Of a stretch of DNA of 64,000 bases, positions 48,701-62,195 are shown in pieces. Each line of letters begins with the position of its first letter. The first letter of the stretch is position 1. The DNA comes from Buxus sempervirens (lineage: Eukaryota > Streptophyta > Magnoliopsida > Buxales > Buxaceae). The position numbers were made by a program, and so were the translations under genes. A model generated the notes under the pieces. That model did no database searches. It was not told the DNA's origin and was given only the letters and a program-made list of their open reading frames with translations. Location: NCBI GenBank assembly GCA_947561395.2, contig OX387184.1, positions 15,480,205 through 15,544,204 of the forward strand, in the 5' to 3' direction.

Positions 48701-51700
48701 TCCTCTAAAAAACTCATAGGAACATATCTTCATGTGTATGAAGAAAAGTGTGGATTTCGTAAAAAATAGGGACTTGCCTAAGTATTTCAAGAGCTGATAA
48801 ATGGTGGTCAGCTGCTATTACAAGATTGCAGGGGTACTAAGAAGAAAACTTCCCACATTAACTAATGGTCAATTGCAGTTCAAGGATGCAGTTCCTCAAA
48901 AATTTTTCCAATATGGGGAGGTTCATAAGGGAAATATATAGTAAGCTGAAAATCACTGGAGTTTCTAATAGGGAACTTCTAATCATTATGAACTTAATGT
49001 TCATAGAAAACAAAAATTGAAGTGCATATGTTATTTAACAATATGACAACTAATTTTTCAAATCTCAAAAAATAAGAAAAATAAAATAAAATCTCCTTCT
49101 AGTTTTGCTTTTTGCTAGGAGTTAATAATTAGGTTCATAAGGGAAATATATAGTAAGCTGAAAATCACTGGAGTTTCTAATAGGGAACTTCTAATCATTA
49201 TGAACTTAATGTTCATAGAAAACAAAAATTGAAGTGCATATGTTATTTAACAATATGACAACTAATTTTTCAAATCTCAAAAAATAAGAAAAATAAAATA
49301 AAATCTCCTTCTAGTTTTGCTTTTTGCTAGGAGTTAATAATTATCGAGCATTTCCCTTTTCCTTTTTTTATTATTTTACACTGAATTATTTTGATTGATA
49401 CATCCCAAAGTATTTATTTATAAAACCAGTTGTGGACCATGAAAACACTGCTAAAAAAGGGGCATTTCAATGATGTTTTGAGAGAGTATACATTCAGCCT
49501 AAAACCAACCAATAACTGCTTTCGGCTGACAATAACCCTTAGCAACATTCTCTCTGTTGCTGCCCATACTGGTTTGTTTGATCAGTGCTGCATACTTCTC
49601 TGTATGAATTTTCAGGCATAAATATTAAGATTTTGAAGTATTATTGGAAGAACTCGGTTGTTCTATACTTGAATTCTGAATCATGATTATCTTATATTGG
49701 TTTTATGATCAATGCTTGCTTATATGCAACTTCTGTTTGGCTTTTAGCTTGTGGTCGTGGATCTGGAAAGCATCCTCAACTTATGCCATCAACTCCACGG
49801 TGGGCTGTTGCAAATGGCGCTGGTGTTATATTAAGTGTTTGTGATGAAGAAGTTGCTCGGTATGAGACTGCTACTTTAACAGCAGTTGCTGTTCCTGCAC
49901 TTCTACTTCCTCCTCCGACAACACCTTTAGATGAGCATCTAGTTGCTGGGCTACCAGCTTTAGAGCCTTATGCACGATTATTTCACCGGTAAATATAAAG
50001 GCATCTAACTGTCTGACACTAGATTTTTCTGGAGATATTATGTGAACCTTGTATTTTTTTTTTAAATGGATCAGATATTATGCAATTGCTACTCCAAGTG
50101 CCACCCAAAGACTTCTGCTTGGACTTCTGGAAGCACCACCATCATGGGCTCCAGATGCACTTGACGCAGCTGTGCAACTTGTGGAACTCCTTAGGGCAGC
50201 TGAAGAATATGCATCTGGCATGAAGGTAAGTTATGCCATGAGAAATTCAAATATGGTAGTACCCAATTAGTGGCTTTTTTCTTCATGACAAATATGACCT
50301 CAATTTTAAAGACTATTTGAATATGACAAGAATGCCCATTTGATAAAATGTCTTATTACTCTGATTAAAATCTCTGAAAATTACTGTTCAGTTACCTTTT
50401 GGATGACATATGACCCATACATTTCAGTAAATACCCAAATGAGATGTGTGAAAATATAGACCATTTAGTCCGGAAATGAGAAAATATAGACCATTTTATT
50501 GGCCAATGTGCATTTTTTGACTATGTTGTGTCCATGTTATAGCTTCCGAGAAACTGGATGCATTTGCATTTCTTGCGTGCGATTGGAACTGCGATGTCCA
50601 TGAGAGCAGGTATTGCTGCAGATGCTGCTGCAGCTTTACTTTTCCGCATACTGTCACAGCCTGCATTGCTATTTCCTCCACTAAGGCAGGTTGAAGGAGT
50701 TGAAGTCCAGCATGAACCTATGGGTGGTTATATTTCATGCTATAGAAAGCAGGTAACTTAAAATTTTTGTACTTATTATTGGAAGTTTGCTCCATTTCTT
50801 AAAAGAGGATAATGTTGAAATGATCAGAGTGAATTTTAAAATTTTGTAGTCAAGACTATTCACATTGACTGCCATTTGAGAAAATACTGACTTCTACAGA
50901 TTGAGGTGCCTGCTGCTGAAGCTACTATTGAGGCTACTGCTCAAGGAATTGCATCAATGCTTTGTGCCCATGGCCCTGAGGTTGAGTGGAGAATTTGTAC
51001 CATATGGGAAGCTGCATATGGCTTGATTCCTTTAAATTCTTCCGCTGTTGATCTGCCTGAACTCATAGTTGCAGCTCCATTGCAGCCTCCTGTTTTATCA
51101 TGGAACCTTTACATTCCACTTCTTAAAGTGTTGGAGTACCTTCCTCGTGGAAGTCCATCTGAAGCATGTCTCATGAAGATATTTGTTGCAACTGTTGAAG
51201 CAATTCTACATAGAACATTTCCACCTGAAATCTCAAAAGAACAAACCAGAAAATCAAGATACCTTTACAGTGTTGGGTCTGCATCCAAAAACCTGGTTGT
51301 GGCTGAGCTCCGTACAATGGTCCATTCGCTGTTTCTAGAATCTTGTGCTTCCATTGATCTTGCCTCCCGCCTGTTATTTATTGTGTTAACTGTATGTGTC
51401 AGTCATGAAGCTCGGCCCACTGGGAGAAAGAGAGCAAGAAATGATAATGACTATTATTCTGATGAAGCTACATCAGACTGGCAGTTAGTATCAGTGAAAC
51501 AAAGAGATCTGAGAACTAGAAAATTGAAAAAACAAGGCCCTGTCGCAGCTTTCGACTCTTATGTCTTGGCTGCTGTATGTGCTTTGGCCTGCGAACTTCA
51601 GTTGTTCCCTTTGGTTTCAAGAATTGGAAAACGTTCGGATTCTAAAGATGCAACTCCAATAGCCAAGCCTGGAATCCTAAATGGATCTTCTGTTGAGTTC

Positions 51701-54700
51701 AGAGATGGTATTCAGTCAGCAATTCATCATACTCATAGGATATTGGGAATTCTAGAGGCTCTCTTTTTGTTGAAGCCATCATCTATTGGTACTTCCTGGA
51801 GTTACAGCTCAAATGAGATAGTTGCTGCTGCGATGGTGGCTGCTCATGTCTCTGAATTATTCAGGCGATCTAAGGCCTGTATGCATGCTCTATCTATCTT
51901 GATGCGATGCAAGTGGGATAATGAAATTTACAGCAGGGCCTCATCACTCTATAACCTTATTGACATTCATGGAAAAGCCGTTGCTTCCATTGTTGATAAG
52001 GCAGAACCACTAGAAGCACACTTCGTCCGTTCACCAGTGTGGAAGGATACCCCAGTTTGTGTTAATGGAGTTAAACAGAACATATCTTTAAACACCAACG
52101 GCTTTGGATTAGAGCAGCTGCAGACCCCACTATCTGATAATCCAACCCATTCCAAAACTCCTCCAATATGTGATAAAGAATCAATCTCAAATGACAGCAC
52201 AACAAATTCTTTGGGAAAAACTATTGCAAGTTTTCCAACGGATGCATCGGATTTGGCCAATTTTCTTACAATGGATAGACATATTGGATTTAATTGCAGA
52301 GCGCAAGTTCTGCTAACATCAGTTCTTGCAGAGAAACAAGAGCTATGCTTCTCTGTTGTGTCACTTCTTTGGCACAAGTTGATTGCAGCCCCTGAAACAG
52401 AGCCATGTGCAGAAAGCACTTCTGCCCAACAAGGATGGAGGCAGGTACTGATCTTTCTCATCTTTACTCTCATTTATTATGTAATATAGCACTTACTTCT
52501 GAACCTATCATGGTTATATCTTGAAATATCCAAGTATATTATGAGGAATAGTGAAGCTAGGTCTTTCCTTTTTTTCCTTTTTTCTTTCAGATTTGACTAG
52601 TGTATCCTTGGAAAATTTTTTAGGACCCTAAATAAATACCATAGTAAGGAAAATGAGAGATTTTATTAAGTATGTGTTTTCAAGAGGGTCCCAATACCTT
52701 AACTGCTGGCTTTGCAGCTGTATTTCATCAAAACAACCATCTAAGTTTGTATCAGCATACCAATTCTCTAGCTAGTACAATGTGTATTGTTGTCCATGTT
52801 TTTGTTTGTCATTCTCTTCTTTTTTGTCCTTTATGTAGAATCTTGTATTTTTATTTTCACCAATAATCATTTCTGAATAGAATCAAAACTTTCTTTTCAT
52901 TTTCTTTTACTTATATGTGTTATCTCAACTAGGTGCTGCTTATGTATAGTTTCAAGGTATTTGGTATCAACTTCTGTAAGATTACTCCACAGATCATATT
53001 AACTAATAGGATATGCACCAAAACTCAACATAAAGTTGAAAAGGAAAAAGGCAAAATCAACAATTCCTGGTCTGAAATGATGTGCAATTTTGTCAAAACA
53101 TTTATGAACCTCTCATTATGGACTCTGCGTGTAGTATTTTTATGACAGTTTCGCTTTTAGTTACATGGATATACTTGTGTAACTTGTGTACATGCATATA
53201 AGAGTGCATGGATCTAAGGTCATTTCGAAAAGTTATGCACTCATTCAGTCTCTGGCTGCAATTCAGTGGCAATTGGAATATTGATGATTGAAACAAAATT
53301 ACTAGGTAAATTATTGATGATTGCAAGTTATTTATGGTTTTCGCAGATAATGTGATGAATATAAATTGTAAAAAGTCAACTACATATCCAAACAATAAGG
53401 CATTCACACATGGTGAACAATATCCCATCAATGAATTTGTTTTTGTTATTGTTATAATTGATGCTTTCTGTCTTTTAAACATGTATTAAATTGAAAATCT
53501 AACTCAAATGTGCACAGGTAGTTGATGCTCTATGCAACGTTGTATCATCATCGCCAACAAAAGCAGCCACTGCTGTTGTTCTTCAGGTCAAATTTTGTTT
53601 AAATTGGGGATTCAGAAATGATTTATTCATTTACTATTGCTTTGCTTGTTTTGAATGGAAATTGTGGCGGAGGGTTGCTTTTGGGTTTTAATTATAAAAA
53701 AGACTATTTAATAATCTTTCTTATAATTAAGGGAAACTTCTTAAAAGCAATTGAGATAAAGACAAATCAAATATTCATCTTCCAAATTGCCCTTTTCTTC
53801 ACCCTAGATGATTAAAGTAATACTCCATGATGATAAGACTGGGGATTCTATATTGATTAAAAATATACTCTACTTTCCAAAATTGCCTTCGCCTACATGT
53901 TATGAGTAAATTTGTATAGGGGAGACGTTTCAAGACTAGAGGGTTGGTTGGATTATCTTTTAGGTCCTTTCGAGGAATATCTGTTTCTCCTTTCTTTGTA
54001 GTCTTAGGTACATATTCTATGTACCATCAGGACACTATTTCTATCTTTTATTTCATTAATATATATATATCTCCTTGATTACTGATAAAAAAAAAATTTG
54101 GGTAAATTTGTATCCTATGATATTGTGACTTGTACCTTATGATGATTACACTTGTGTCTTATGAAGATTAAAGTTGTACCCCATAATAATTTTATTTATA
54201 ATAGATTATGACTTTGATTATAATGGGGGTATAACCTTAATCATCATAATGTATAAGTTTAATCATTAAGGATATAAGTTATTCATATCATAGGGTACAA
54301 CTATAATCATCAGATATTGGTAGAGGCAATTTTGGAAGGTAGAGGTTTGTTTTGCCTTTATCTCGATTACTTTTAAAAATTTTTCTTAATTATAAAAGAC
54401 TATTTTTTTTTTCTAATTAAAACCCCTAGGCCGGAACCAATTATAAAAGTCTAGTCAAGGGCATTTTTTTTTCTATAATTAAATCCTACAAAAACCCTTG
54501 TGTATAATTTTCCCTTTATGTTATTCTATTTTAGTTTTTCCATACCTTTGATTGTTTAGTCACTTTGCGGTCATCATATGTTCTTGTCAGGCTGAGAGGG
54601 AGTTGCAGCCTTGGACTGCTAGAGATGATGACCAAGGTCAAGAGATGTGGAGAATTAACAAGAGAATTGTTAAATTGATTGTGGAGCTTATGAGAAATCA

Positions 54701-55692
54701 TGACAACCCAGAATCATTGATTATTTTAGCAAGTGCTTCAGATCTTCTACTACGTGCTACAGATGGAATGCTTGTTGATGGAGAAGCATGCACTTTACCA
54801 CAGCTAGAGGTAATTTCTTGAGAAAATAGATTCAGTCTTTGAGCAGATATAGAAAGACTCTTTTTTATAAGTCTTCTGTTTTCATATTCGGATAATTGCA
54901 CATTTTGTTTCTCCCTTGTATTTACTTATTGTGATGGAAGATAATACTTGGACAGCGTGCTTGTCCTTCTTATTCTAGCAATGCCATATCTCCTAGAAAT
55001 AGATCTGCGTCATTTTGATCTGTGGCTTGTATTATGAGAAGTTTGAAAAAAAAAATGTTATTCCTTTCTTGATATTTTTCTGCTCTATCACCGCATCTTT
55101 CAGTTAATTTATGGATCTCTGTGATTATAGACTTCACTGACCGCATGAATGTTGTTATTTCTGGAAAATGTTTCAATCCATCTGAAAACAAGCAGCTCTT
55201 GGAGGCAACAGCTAGAGCGGTTCAGCTTGTGCTCAAGTGGGGAGAATCTGGCTTGGCTATTGCTGATGGTCTTTCAAACTTGCTGAAGGTAGATTATTAA
55301 CCCTGTTTTAACATATTTGAAAATGGTCTCATGTTACGACATAATTAAAACCTTCAACTGATGCCATTTATTGGTGTACCCAATTCATGCAGTGTCGGCT
55401 AACAGCTACTGTCCGCTGCCTTTCTCATCCAAGTGCACATGTACGTGCTCTTAGCACATCAGTTCTCCGAGATATATTGCTTACTGGCTCATTAAAACCG
55501 CGTGCTAAACAAGAGGGAACAAAAGACTTAAATGGTACCACATATCAGTACTTAAGTTCAGGCATCATTGATTGGCATGCAGACATTGAAAGGTGCCTAA
55601 CATGGGAAGCTCACAGTCGGCATGCAACTGGAATGACAATAACATTCCTTGATGCTGCTGCAAAGGAGTTAGGCTGTGCTATTTCTATTTGA
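42744..55692 (+). CDS. GI: GIGANTEA, circadian clock and flowering protein
   Basis: Fourteen coding exons: 42744-42830, 44014-44085, 44492-44546, 44642-44784, 46440-46723, 48504-48559, 49748-49988, 50075-50225, 50543-50752, 50900-52444, 53518-53586, 54591-54809, 55196-55288, 55393-55692. All have GT-AG borders and phases match; the product has 1174 residues (Arabidopsis 1173). Family hallmarks are SERWIDGLQFSSLLWPPP at the start, LRPLSPWITDILLAAPLGIR, TPRWAVANGAGVILSVCDEE and VSLLWHKLIAAPE. GIGANTEA is a large helical-repeat protein of nucleus and cytosol that stabilises the F-box protein ZTL and works with FKF1 to degrade CDF repressors, so raising CONSTANS. A polyserine run (residues 158-164) comes from an AGC repeat. 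The coding sequence looks whole. AATAAA at 56228-56233 may be its polyadenylation signal. Confidence 0.97.
45296..45474 (+). repeat. Partial duplicate of intron 4 end and exon 5 start
   Basis: These 179 bp are nearly identical to 46302-46479 (one T fewer in a T run). The copy carries the branch-point/acceptor region, the AG at 45433-45434 and the first 39-40 bases of exon 5 (NEYSEQWALACGE), then diverges. An 827-bp segment separates the copies. A donor-like CAAG|GTACAA at 45522/45523 could close an 88-base cassette, which would shift the GI frame. Confidence 0.95.
47160..47640 (+). mobile_element. Copia-type retroelement fragment in GI intron 5
   Basis: Short stretches resemble the end of a Ty1/copia polyprotein (reverse transcriptase to RNase H region): RCQRLVGKLIYS early on and KSKEQLGDIFIKEL near 47550. 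No LTRs are seen, the fragment covers only a small part of an element, and it is broken in several places. It is a fossil in the same orientation as GIGANTEA. Confidence 0.7.
48919..49342. repeat. Perfect 212-bp tandem duplication in GI intron 6
   Basis: Copy 1 (48919-49130) and copy 2 (49131-49342) appear identical base for base. Each runs from AGGTTCATAAGGGAAATATA to AGGAGTTAATAATT. It has no coding content. Confidence 0.95.
53683..54426. mobile_element. Fold-back element in GI intron 11
   Basis: GGGTTTTAATTA and GACTATTT blocks on the left pair with AAATAGTC and TAATTAAAACCC on the right. The arms also share GAGATAAAG/CTTTATCTC and CTTCCAAAATTGCC-type blocks. The centre is built of short repeated TTGTACC(C/T)TATGAT units, themselves partly palindromic. 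No target duplication was fixed. Confidence 0.6.
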
Positions 55693-56765
55693 CTGATGGA
55701 ATCTTGCCTAGTCCTTACCATTCGTTGCTATTCTATTTAGCCTTCAGCAGCCTGTATAGCTTTCATAAAATTATGTTTATTACCATGAAACTTGTAACTC
55801 AGATGCTATCATAACGTAGATTTTCTTGGAAGTTAGAGGATAAGCTAACTAGGTAGAGCATTTGTTCAGGATATCAAGTTAAAATGTCATTGCCATCCTT
55901 TATTCCTTTATATTAAAGGATTGTTAATATACACTCAGAGGGAGGGCCATGATGGAGTTTGTGTTACTGTAATTTTATTCTTGTTCTGCCTATTCCCTCT
56001 TTTATTTTAAAGATTCGAAGCTCGCCTCCATGGATACGAATAGATGACAAGGGCTGCTAATGGAGTTTTGAAACACAGGCCGCAGTAGTTTGCAGTTCTC
56101 TCTAGTAACCATTATGTGATTATGCTGTTTATTTTTCCAATTTCATTGCTCTTGTTCATCATTTCCCCTGGTTGAGTTAGCTGTCCGAAGTATTTGTATC
56201 CAAATGGCAGGATGGTTTGTAGTTGAAAATAAATCTGCTGAAGCTTTTTTTAATTTTTTCCCCCTTCCCACCTTCTCCAGTTTTGGATTTCTCTGGGGAT
56301 GTAATCCATTCATTGTTCTTTATGAAAGAAAGAGTTTAGACTGAATTCTCAGGCGCGAATAACGGTAAGTGAACATCTGTGAGTTTTGGAAAATAAGAAA
56401 GTAACTAATGAGTAATCTGGGGAAGTTTCAAATAGGAAGGAAGAAGCACAATACGAAGAGTAGTCCAGTGACTTCTCTCAGCATTAGACATGTGTATTTC
56501 TTTTTGGGCTTCTACAGAATCATCATTTTTCAACGCACCAAATGCAACATAGAAAGTGGACTTCTAAAGCCCAAGATAAGTACAAAGGGTTCGCTTAGAG
56601 TACCAGATATGGAATCACATATCTGGATCTCCAATTAGATCCCCCAGTTCAAAAAACGGATTCAAATATGGAATCACATATGAACATCCAATTGAATATT
56701 TTTTTACTTTTTTTTTTTATATTTTAAAGAACTTTTAGGCCATTTAGAAACCTAAAAAATCCTTT
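55693..56765. other. GI 3' UTR and spacer
   Basis: Contains the GI 3' UTR (AATAAA at 56228) and AT-rich spacer. No exon seen. Confidence 0.5.
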
Positions 56766-57231
56766 GATTGGTTGGTGGAATTGGGGTAAGAATTGGAATT
56801 GGGTTCCCAATTCCAATTCTTTTGATTGGTTAAATATTTAGAATTTGAATTGGAACTCAATTCCGTAGAATTAACTTATCGGCTATTTTTGAAGTTACCT
56901 AATTTCCTGCTAAATCAAAAAGAATCGGGGATACGAGATAGAGAATTAGAAGCACGATATAGACCCGATAAAGAGGCTACCAAATCTCGTTCTCCTCTTC
57001 CTCGCTGGTGTTGCGAAACTAACAAATCTCGTTCTCCTTTTCCTTACTTGTGTTGTTATTATTAACATGGGAATGATACAAATCAATTCTTCATAAGTTC
57101 ATTCAATTAATGGAATTGGATTTTAAATCAATTCTTCATGGAATTGTAATTCCAAATTTCAATTCTCTTGCCATCTAATACCCAATTGGAATTATAATTC
57201 TTAATTCCTATTAAAATTCATTGAACCAATC
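56766..57231. mobile_element. MITE with AATTCC-rich arms
   Basis: Left end GATTGGTTGGTGGAATTGG and right end, complemented, GATTGGTTCAATGAATT; the arms are rich in GGAATT/AATTCC. No target duplication was fixed. Confidence 0.55.
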
Positions 57232-58417
57232 GGATCAAATTTCGGATGCTAGTGGATCCTAGTAGATCCATACTGTATTCCCAAATCAAATATTTGGTCT
57301 AATTTGAATTCGAATCGACTCGACAGATTTTAATTCGAAAACTCAGATCAACAATATTTTTCTGTTGGATCTGGATCCTAGCAGTTCGATACTGAATTTG
57401 ACCTGTCTGCAGCTCTAGTGACTCAAAAGTACCATTCAAGCAGGTCTTAGATGGACAGGCAATAAACCTAAATTTTGGTAATTCCACATAAAGCAACTAC
57501 AGATTTGACTCAAAACCTGTGTTTAATGCAGTAATGCAGAAAATAGAACCAGCAATTTGAAGGGCACTAGAGATCGGCCAATTAAGAGTCTTCCATCATC
57601 AATTGAATGAATTGATGGTTCAGCATTTATAACATTAAATTTTGTAAATAATTGGAGTTGATTTCAGCACAAAAGAATTGCGCTTATGCAAAATCAGCTA
57701 CAAGATGAATCTTTATGAGCAGGCCTTACATGGCTTAGGTACCATTCAGTTGAATAAATGCATGAACCCTATAACATCACAACATGCCTTGAACAGTGGC
57801 TTGCATGCAGAACTTAGCTATGAAGTTGTCATCCTCATGCAGCCACCATCAGAACCTGTGAAATCAAGATTAAAATACAGAACTGATATAACTAAAGTTA
57901 TGGCACACAGGAAAATCTGAACCTGTATTCCCATATCTAAGAAAACATACAAGAAGCAACCTCTTCATGCCAATGTCAACAATGGAAGTAAGATATCAGT
58001 CAATACTTATGAAGAAAACAGTTGACAGCTTAGTCACAAACATGTGTATCCATCTGAAAAACTTGTACCCTGTATTGCAAGTGGAAAAATGGGAAGAATG
58101 CAAGAGAAATTTGAGAAAGCCCGAACCAACAAAATTAAGCCCCAGATGCAAAAAAAGAAAAGAAAGAAAAAAAAAGGTCGCCGTTGATCAATATGAACAA
58201 GTAGCCTAGATGGAAAGCCCTGCAATGGTTGCCTAAGTCACAAATCTCCAATAAGAACTCGGTTAACGCAACCAACGGAATAAGCAGGAGAACTGAAATG
58301 GCTTCTGTCAGCAGTTATTCACCTGAAGCACAAAAGCTTAGACTGGAAGCTCAATTGGGTAAGTGGCACAGTGGGTGCGTCCTGCTTGTTCTATAAATAT
58401 TGTAGTAAAAGCTCAAC
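57232..58417. other. Spacer and 3' flank of the CaaX gene
   Basis: Includes the presumed 3' UTR of the minus-strand gene that stops at 58418. No other exon seen. Confidence 0.45.
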
Positions 58418-60315
58418 CTACATAATCATGCACGAACAGCTTCGTTCCTTCTCGCTTCCAAATTCCTCATCTGATGCACCAGGGTCACTGCCAGCAGACC
58501 AAAATTCATTTCAGAATCACTTTTTTATAAGAAAATCACACATTAGACTGGGGGCTAGTGAAGTTCCCTCATGAGATTTTATGAAATTTGCAAAAAATTC
58601 ACGAGGCATAAGAGTTTATCAACTATTCAGTCAAGAAACTTTTACTCCTTGTGCATTCAGCTACAAAAATAAATAATCTCATAGGAAATGGTTACAATCA
58701 TACAACAACAAGCATTACACATGAAGATAATCTTAACGAACTTTCTAATATGCCCATTCAAAGGCATAAATGCTCATGATCCACCAGGAAAAAAAATTAC
58801 AGAAGAAAAATAGAAGTGAGACTCTCTCGTAGATGTTAATTAGCTTTATCACCGAAAAATAAAACCAAAACCAAAAAAAAAAAGGAAAGGAAATCTACGA
58901 GTGTCTCACCAGAATCCATAGAGCATCAAAAGGCAATACGTGTCATATAATTCACTTATTTACATGGTTGCACCCAACAAAACTAAGCTGCGAGATGACA
59001 GCTTATTACCGAGAAATATGATTGTAACATGGAGAGTAAGATTGTCGCTCAATCCTTCATTGCAGAGTGCTCTGTTGTATGGATATGAAAACTGGGTTAG
59101 AAAATTCATGGAGTGAAAACATAGATCCATGAAATTCAAAATCATGTTGTTGGATCTTATGGATGCCTTCTGAGCTAAATATTGTTTGGAAGAAGGTCGT
59201 ATCACATAAGTTCACTCAATAAGAAGCTATTTAAATTTGTATGCCGAAAGTGCCCTTTTCAAAGTTATTTGGTCTAATATCACGATACGAACACATACTT
59301 GATTCGCCTAATATACGACCAAGAATAAAATGATACATAGGATCATATAATTCAATGAAGATTACCATGTCCAAATGACCACTCCAGTGAAATTTTAATA
59401 AAAGCACCAAACAAACAAGCATACTCACGTTAAAAAAAACTACAGGTTTTTCATTTGAGTCATCATATAGAATTCCTGGGTTCATACAATGTCATATTAA
59501 ATAATCATATAGGAGTTTGAATAGATGGAAAAGTGAAGTTCATATAAGGATAAGTAGGAATTCAAATTGACAGTGGCATCACCAAATTTGCCTGGATTCT
59601 GACAGCAAAAATTGTTCACTGAAGAGAAGATATAGTAGCATCCCAAAACAATACCCAAAAAAATAGTAACATCAACCAGAAAAAAAAAAAAAAAAAAAAG
59701 CCTGCACCAAATTTGGCAGACAACTTATCTAACAATATAATCATTTTATCAGTTCAGATTCAAGCTTCAGTACCTTGGTTCAAATTCTCTAATTTCAAAA
59801 AGGTCTCCCCCGCAACCATCTGTCCACTGCACTTTTCTCCGATCTGTACAACCAGGAAGATCTTCACGTGTCGTCTCATGTAGATCATTATCCCCACAAA
59901 CAACTGGAGCACAATTCGATGGCTTCTTCAAGCTACTTTTGAGACAGACTTTCCTCCCATCAGGATCATATCCATGGTCATTAACAAAGTCCTCTCTCTT
60001 GTCAGAAACAGGAGGCTCCGGTAAGATTTCCTTCTGTTGGACAGGGCCCACTTTTGGAGGGGAGGCACCGTCCAGCCCTGCGGAAGCGCGACCAAAACAT
60101 ATAAAGGAGGCGCATCCGCGGGAAAACCGATTCTTCACAGAAGCCAGCTGAAATTCAGGGTCAGCTTCTTGCTCCACCAACTGGTACTGATTCCACGGTG
60201 AAACTCTCATCAGTCTTTCCTCGTTTTTGCGGCCTAAGAAAAGAAGGGCCAGGCCCTCACTATATCCAGAAGCTGAAGAAGAGAAGAAGCTCCCTCCTTC
60301 CACTGCCAATAACAT
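58418..60315 (-). CDS. Plant protein of unknown role with C-terminal CaaX box
   Basis: Exon 1 is 60315-59774 and exon 2 is 58487-58418 on the minus strand; the donor is CCAAG|GTACTG and the acceptor CTGGCAG|TGACC. The 203-residue product starts MLLAVEGGSFFSSSASGYSE, has FSRGCASFICFG at about residue 85-96, SLKKPS in the middle, RRKVQWTDGCGGDLFEIREF, and after the splice a short acidic and basic tail ending RSCSCMIM. The final CMIM fits a CaaX box with Met, typical of farnesylation, and the preceding cysteine could be acylated, so membrane attachment is likely. From memory, similar unnamed proteins are common in seed plants. Without exon 2 the reading frame would end soon after REFEP and lose the box. 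Function unknown. Confidence 0.85.
58488..59773 (-). other. Intron of the CaaX gene
   Basis: A 1286-bp intron without a recognised element. Confidence 0.8.
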
Positions 60316-61530
60316 CAGTTCTTCTCATCTGGTCATCAAAGAAGAATTTCTAACATTTCTCCCCCTCAAACAGGAGCCAGCAGTCCTTCACCCAAAACAA
60401 AACATTTATGCAATGTCACTAGAATAGCAAACAGAATCATGTTCTTTAATCTGAGGAAGTGGTCCCAAATGGTTCACAGTCATACTCGTACATAATAATT
60501 TACTGGATCTGTCAACGATATTAACTCTTTTAGGTACCATACCAACAAAGAAAACGATAAAACAACAAATCCAGACAACTTATCTCACATGAATTTGATC
60601 AAAGAACCATCAGAGCCTCTCCCTCTAACAACATCAAAGGAAGGACACTCATTATTTTAGGAAATTTTTCCAAAAAAAAAATGCCAGTAACAGAATTCAT
60701 AACACATGGCAACAGACATGTGATGAAATCCCTGGAATACAGAAAATAATGAGTTGATTTTAGATGGCCTAAATATCAAAAGCATAGCAATAAATGATGG
60801 ATTGGATTGCTGCAAAATATTAAATAAATAGAAAGGAGAATTTGTAGAGTCATTTTTTTCCAAACTACTTAACAGTTCTTTAACAGTATCACTCAGTCAA
60901 CTGAGATAGAATAGAAAACCAATTAAATAATAATAATAATAATAACCAAAGTCACTGAAATATTTAAGGATAAAAACATTTACAGCTTAAATTCTTCGTC
61001 TATCCCATCCTGTTTCTAGTCTAAACAACTAAATCTGAGTTCCACTTTCAGCAAACAACGAAAATAACGCATTTTGGAAGAACTATTAAAAAAGTGTAAA
61101 CACAAATTATCAGAAAGGGAAAAAAACATCTTTACTTCTAGTCTTATACAGAAAGAAACGGAGAGAGAGAGAGAGAAGCAGAGACAGAGATAGACAACGC
61201 GGCTTGCTCTTGAAGCGAACCAAATTTTCTGAGATCTAACACTTCAGAGAACCCAAGTTCACGGAACTCCATTATTTTGAGTGGAAAACGTAGGGCCTAG
61301 GGTTTTAACACAGAAATCAATTCCTTCCCATCCTGAGATTTTCTCAACCAAAAAAAAAAAAAAATTTGAAGTTCAAAGAGGAAAGTTCAATTCACAGAGA
61401 TCTAAAACCAGCAACGTTCGCCATATTTTCAAAATTTTCTCGATAGAAAAATATACCCCAAAGCGACACAAAGATCTGAAAACAAAGAATCTCCGGCTAT
61501 TCAGGAATCAACGGCCACATCTCGACTCAC

Positions 61531-61850
61531 CGGCGGCCCCGTCATCTCCGATCGCCCGTCCGACGGACGAGCTGAAGAAGAAAAAGGAGAAGAAATAAAG
61601 CGACAAAAGCTGATCGGCAAGGAACTGGAAGCGTAGTTAACTTCTTCGTTCTAAAGATTCAAAAAAAGGAGGAATCGTAAGCATGATAACACATGGCCTC
61701 TCTTTCTCGCACACAGAGCAGTAAAAAGGAGAAGGAAAAAACAGTCTTCTTCGTTTACTTGCTGACGGCTTTTGAAGTTTTTTAAGGCAAAGGCAGGCGG
61801 TAGGAAATCTCTCCTTTGGTATGGCCCTAGCATAGCCGCCCATGTGAATT
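61531..61850 (-). other. Probable 5' leader exon of the CaaX gene
   Basis: GC-richer sequence on the minus strand ends in a strong donor, GCCGCCG|GTGAGTC, at 61531/61530. It lies about 1.2 kb before the CaaX gene start codon, so a leader intron would span to near 60320-60450. The upstream limit is a guess. A TA run at about 61943-61958 lies just upstream. Confidence 0.5.
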
Positions 61851-62195
61851 GAAACGCCCCATAATTTAAGGGTACCTGAAAGGGTATCCTCTTTCTTTTT
61901 CTTCCTGGTACATTTGTTACAGGTACCATTAACCTAGAACCTAATATATATATATATATGTATACCTTCGAGCGTAGTTTCAAAGGACACTCAATGCTTG
62001 ACATATAATGGCAACTCGAACGACTCACAATAGGAAGCAACCTGAAATATTGAAATCCTTGGGTTCCCTCTTTTACCAAAAAAAAAATCCTTAAAACTAG
62101 CTTAATTAGTTAATAGGATTGGAGTATAAATCAGCTAAAATTGACCTATTCCAAAAAGCTTATAAATTATAAGAACTAAATACAGCAATTATCTA

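Noticed and set aside
48496-48717. Minus-strand frame with EQLADIF-like residues
   Set aside because: It recalls the end of copia polyproteins, but the likeness is short and overlaps a GI exon on the other strand, so it is probably chance.
51967-52473. 168-residue minus-strand frame
   Set aside because: Shadow of the large GI exon 10.
61651-62079. 142-residue minus-strand frame
   Set aside because: It lies in the presumed leader and promoter of the CaaX gene, contains a TA-repeat translation, and has no domain.
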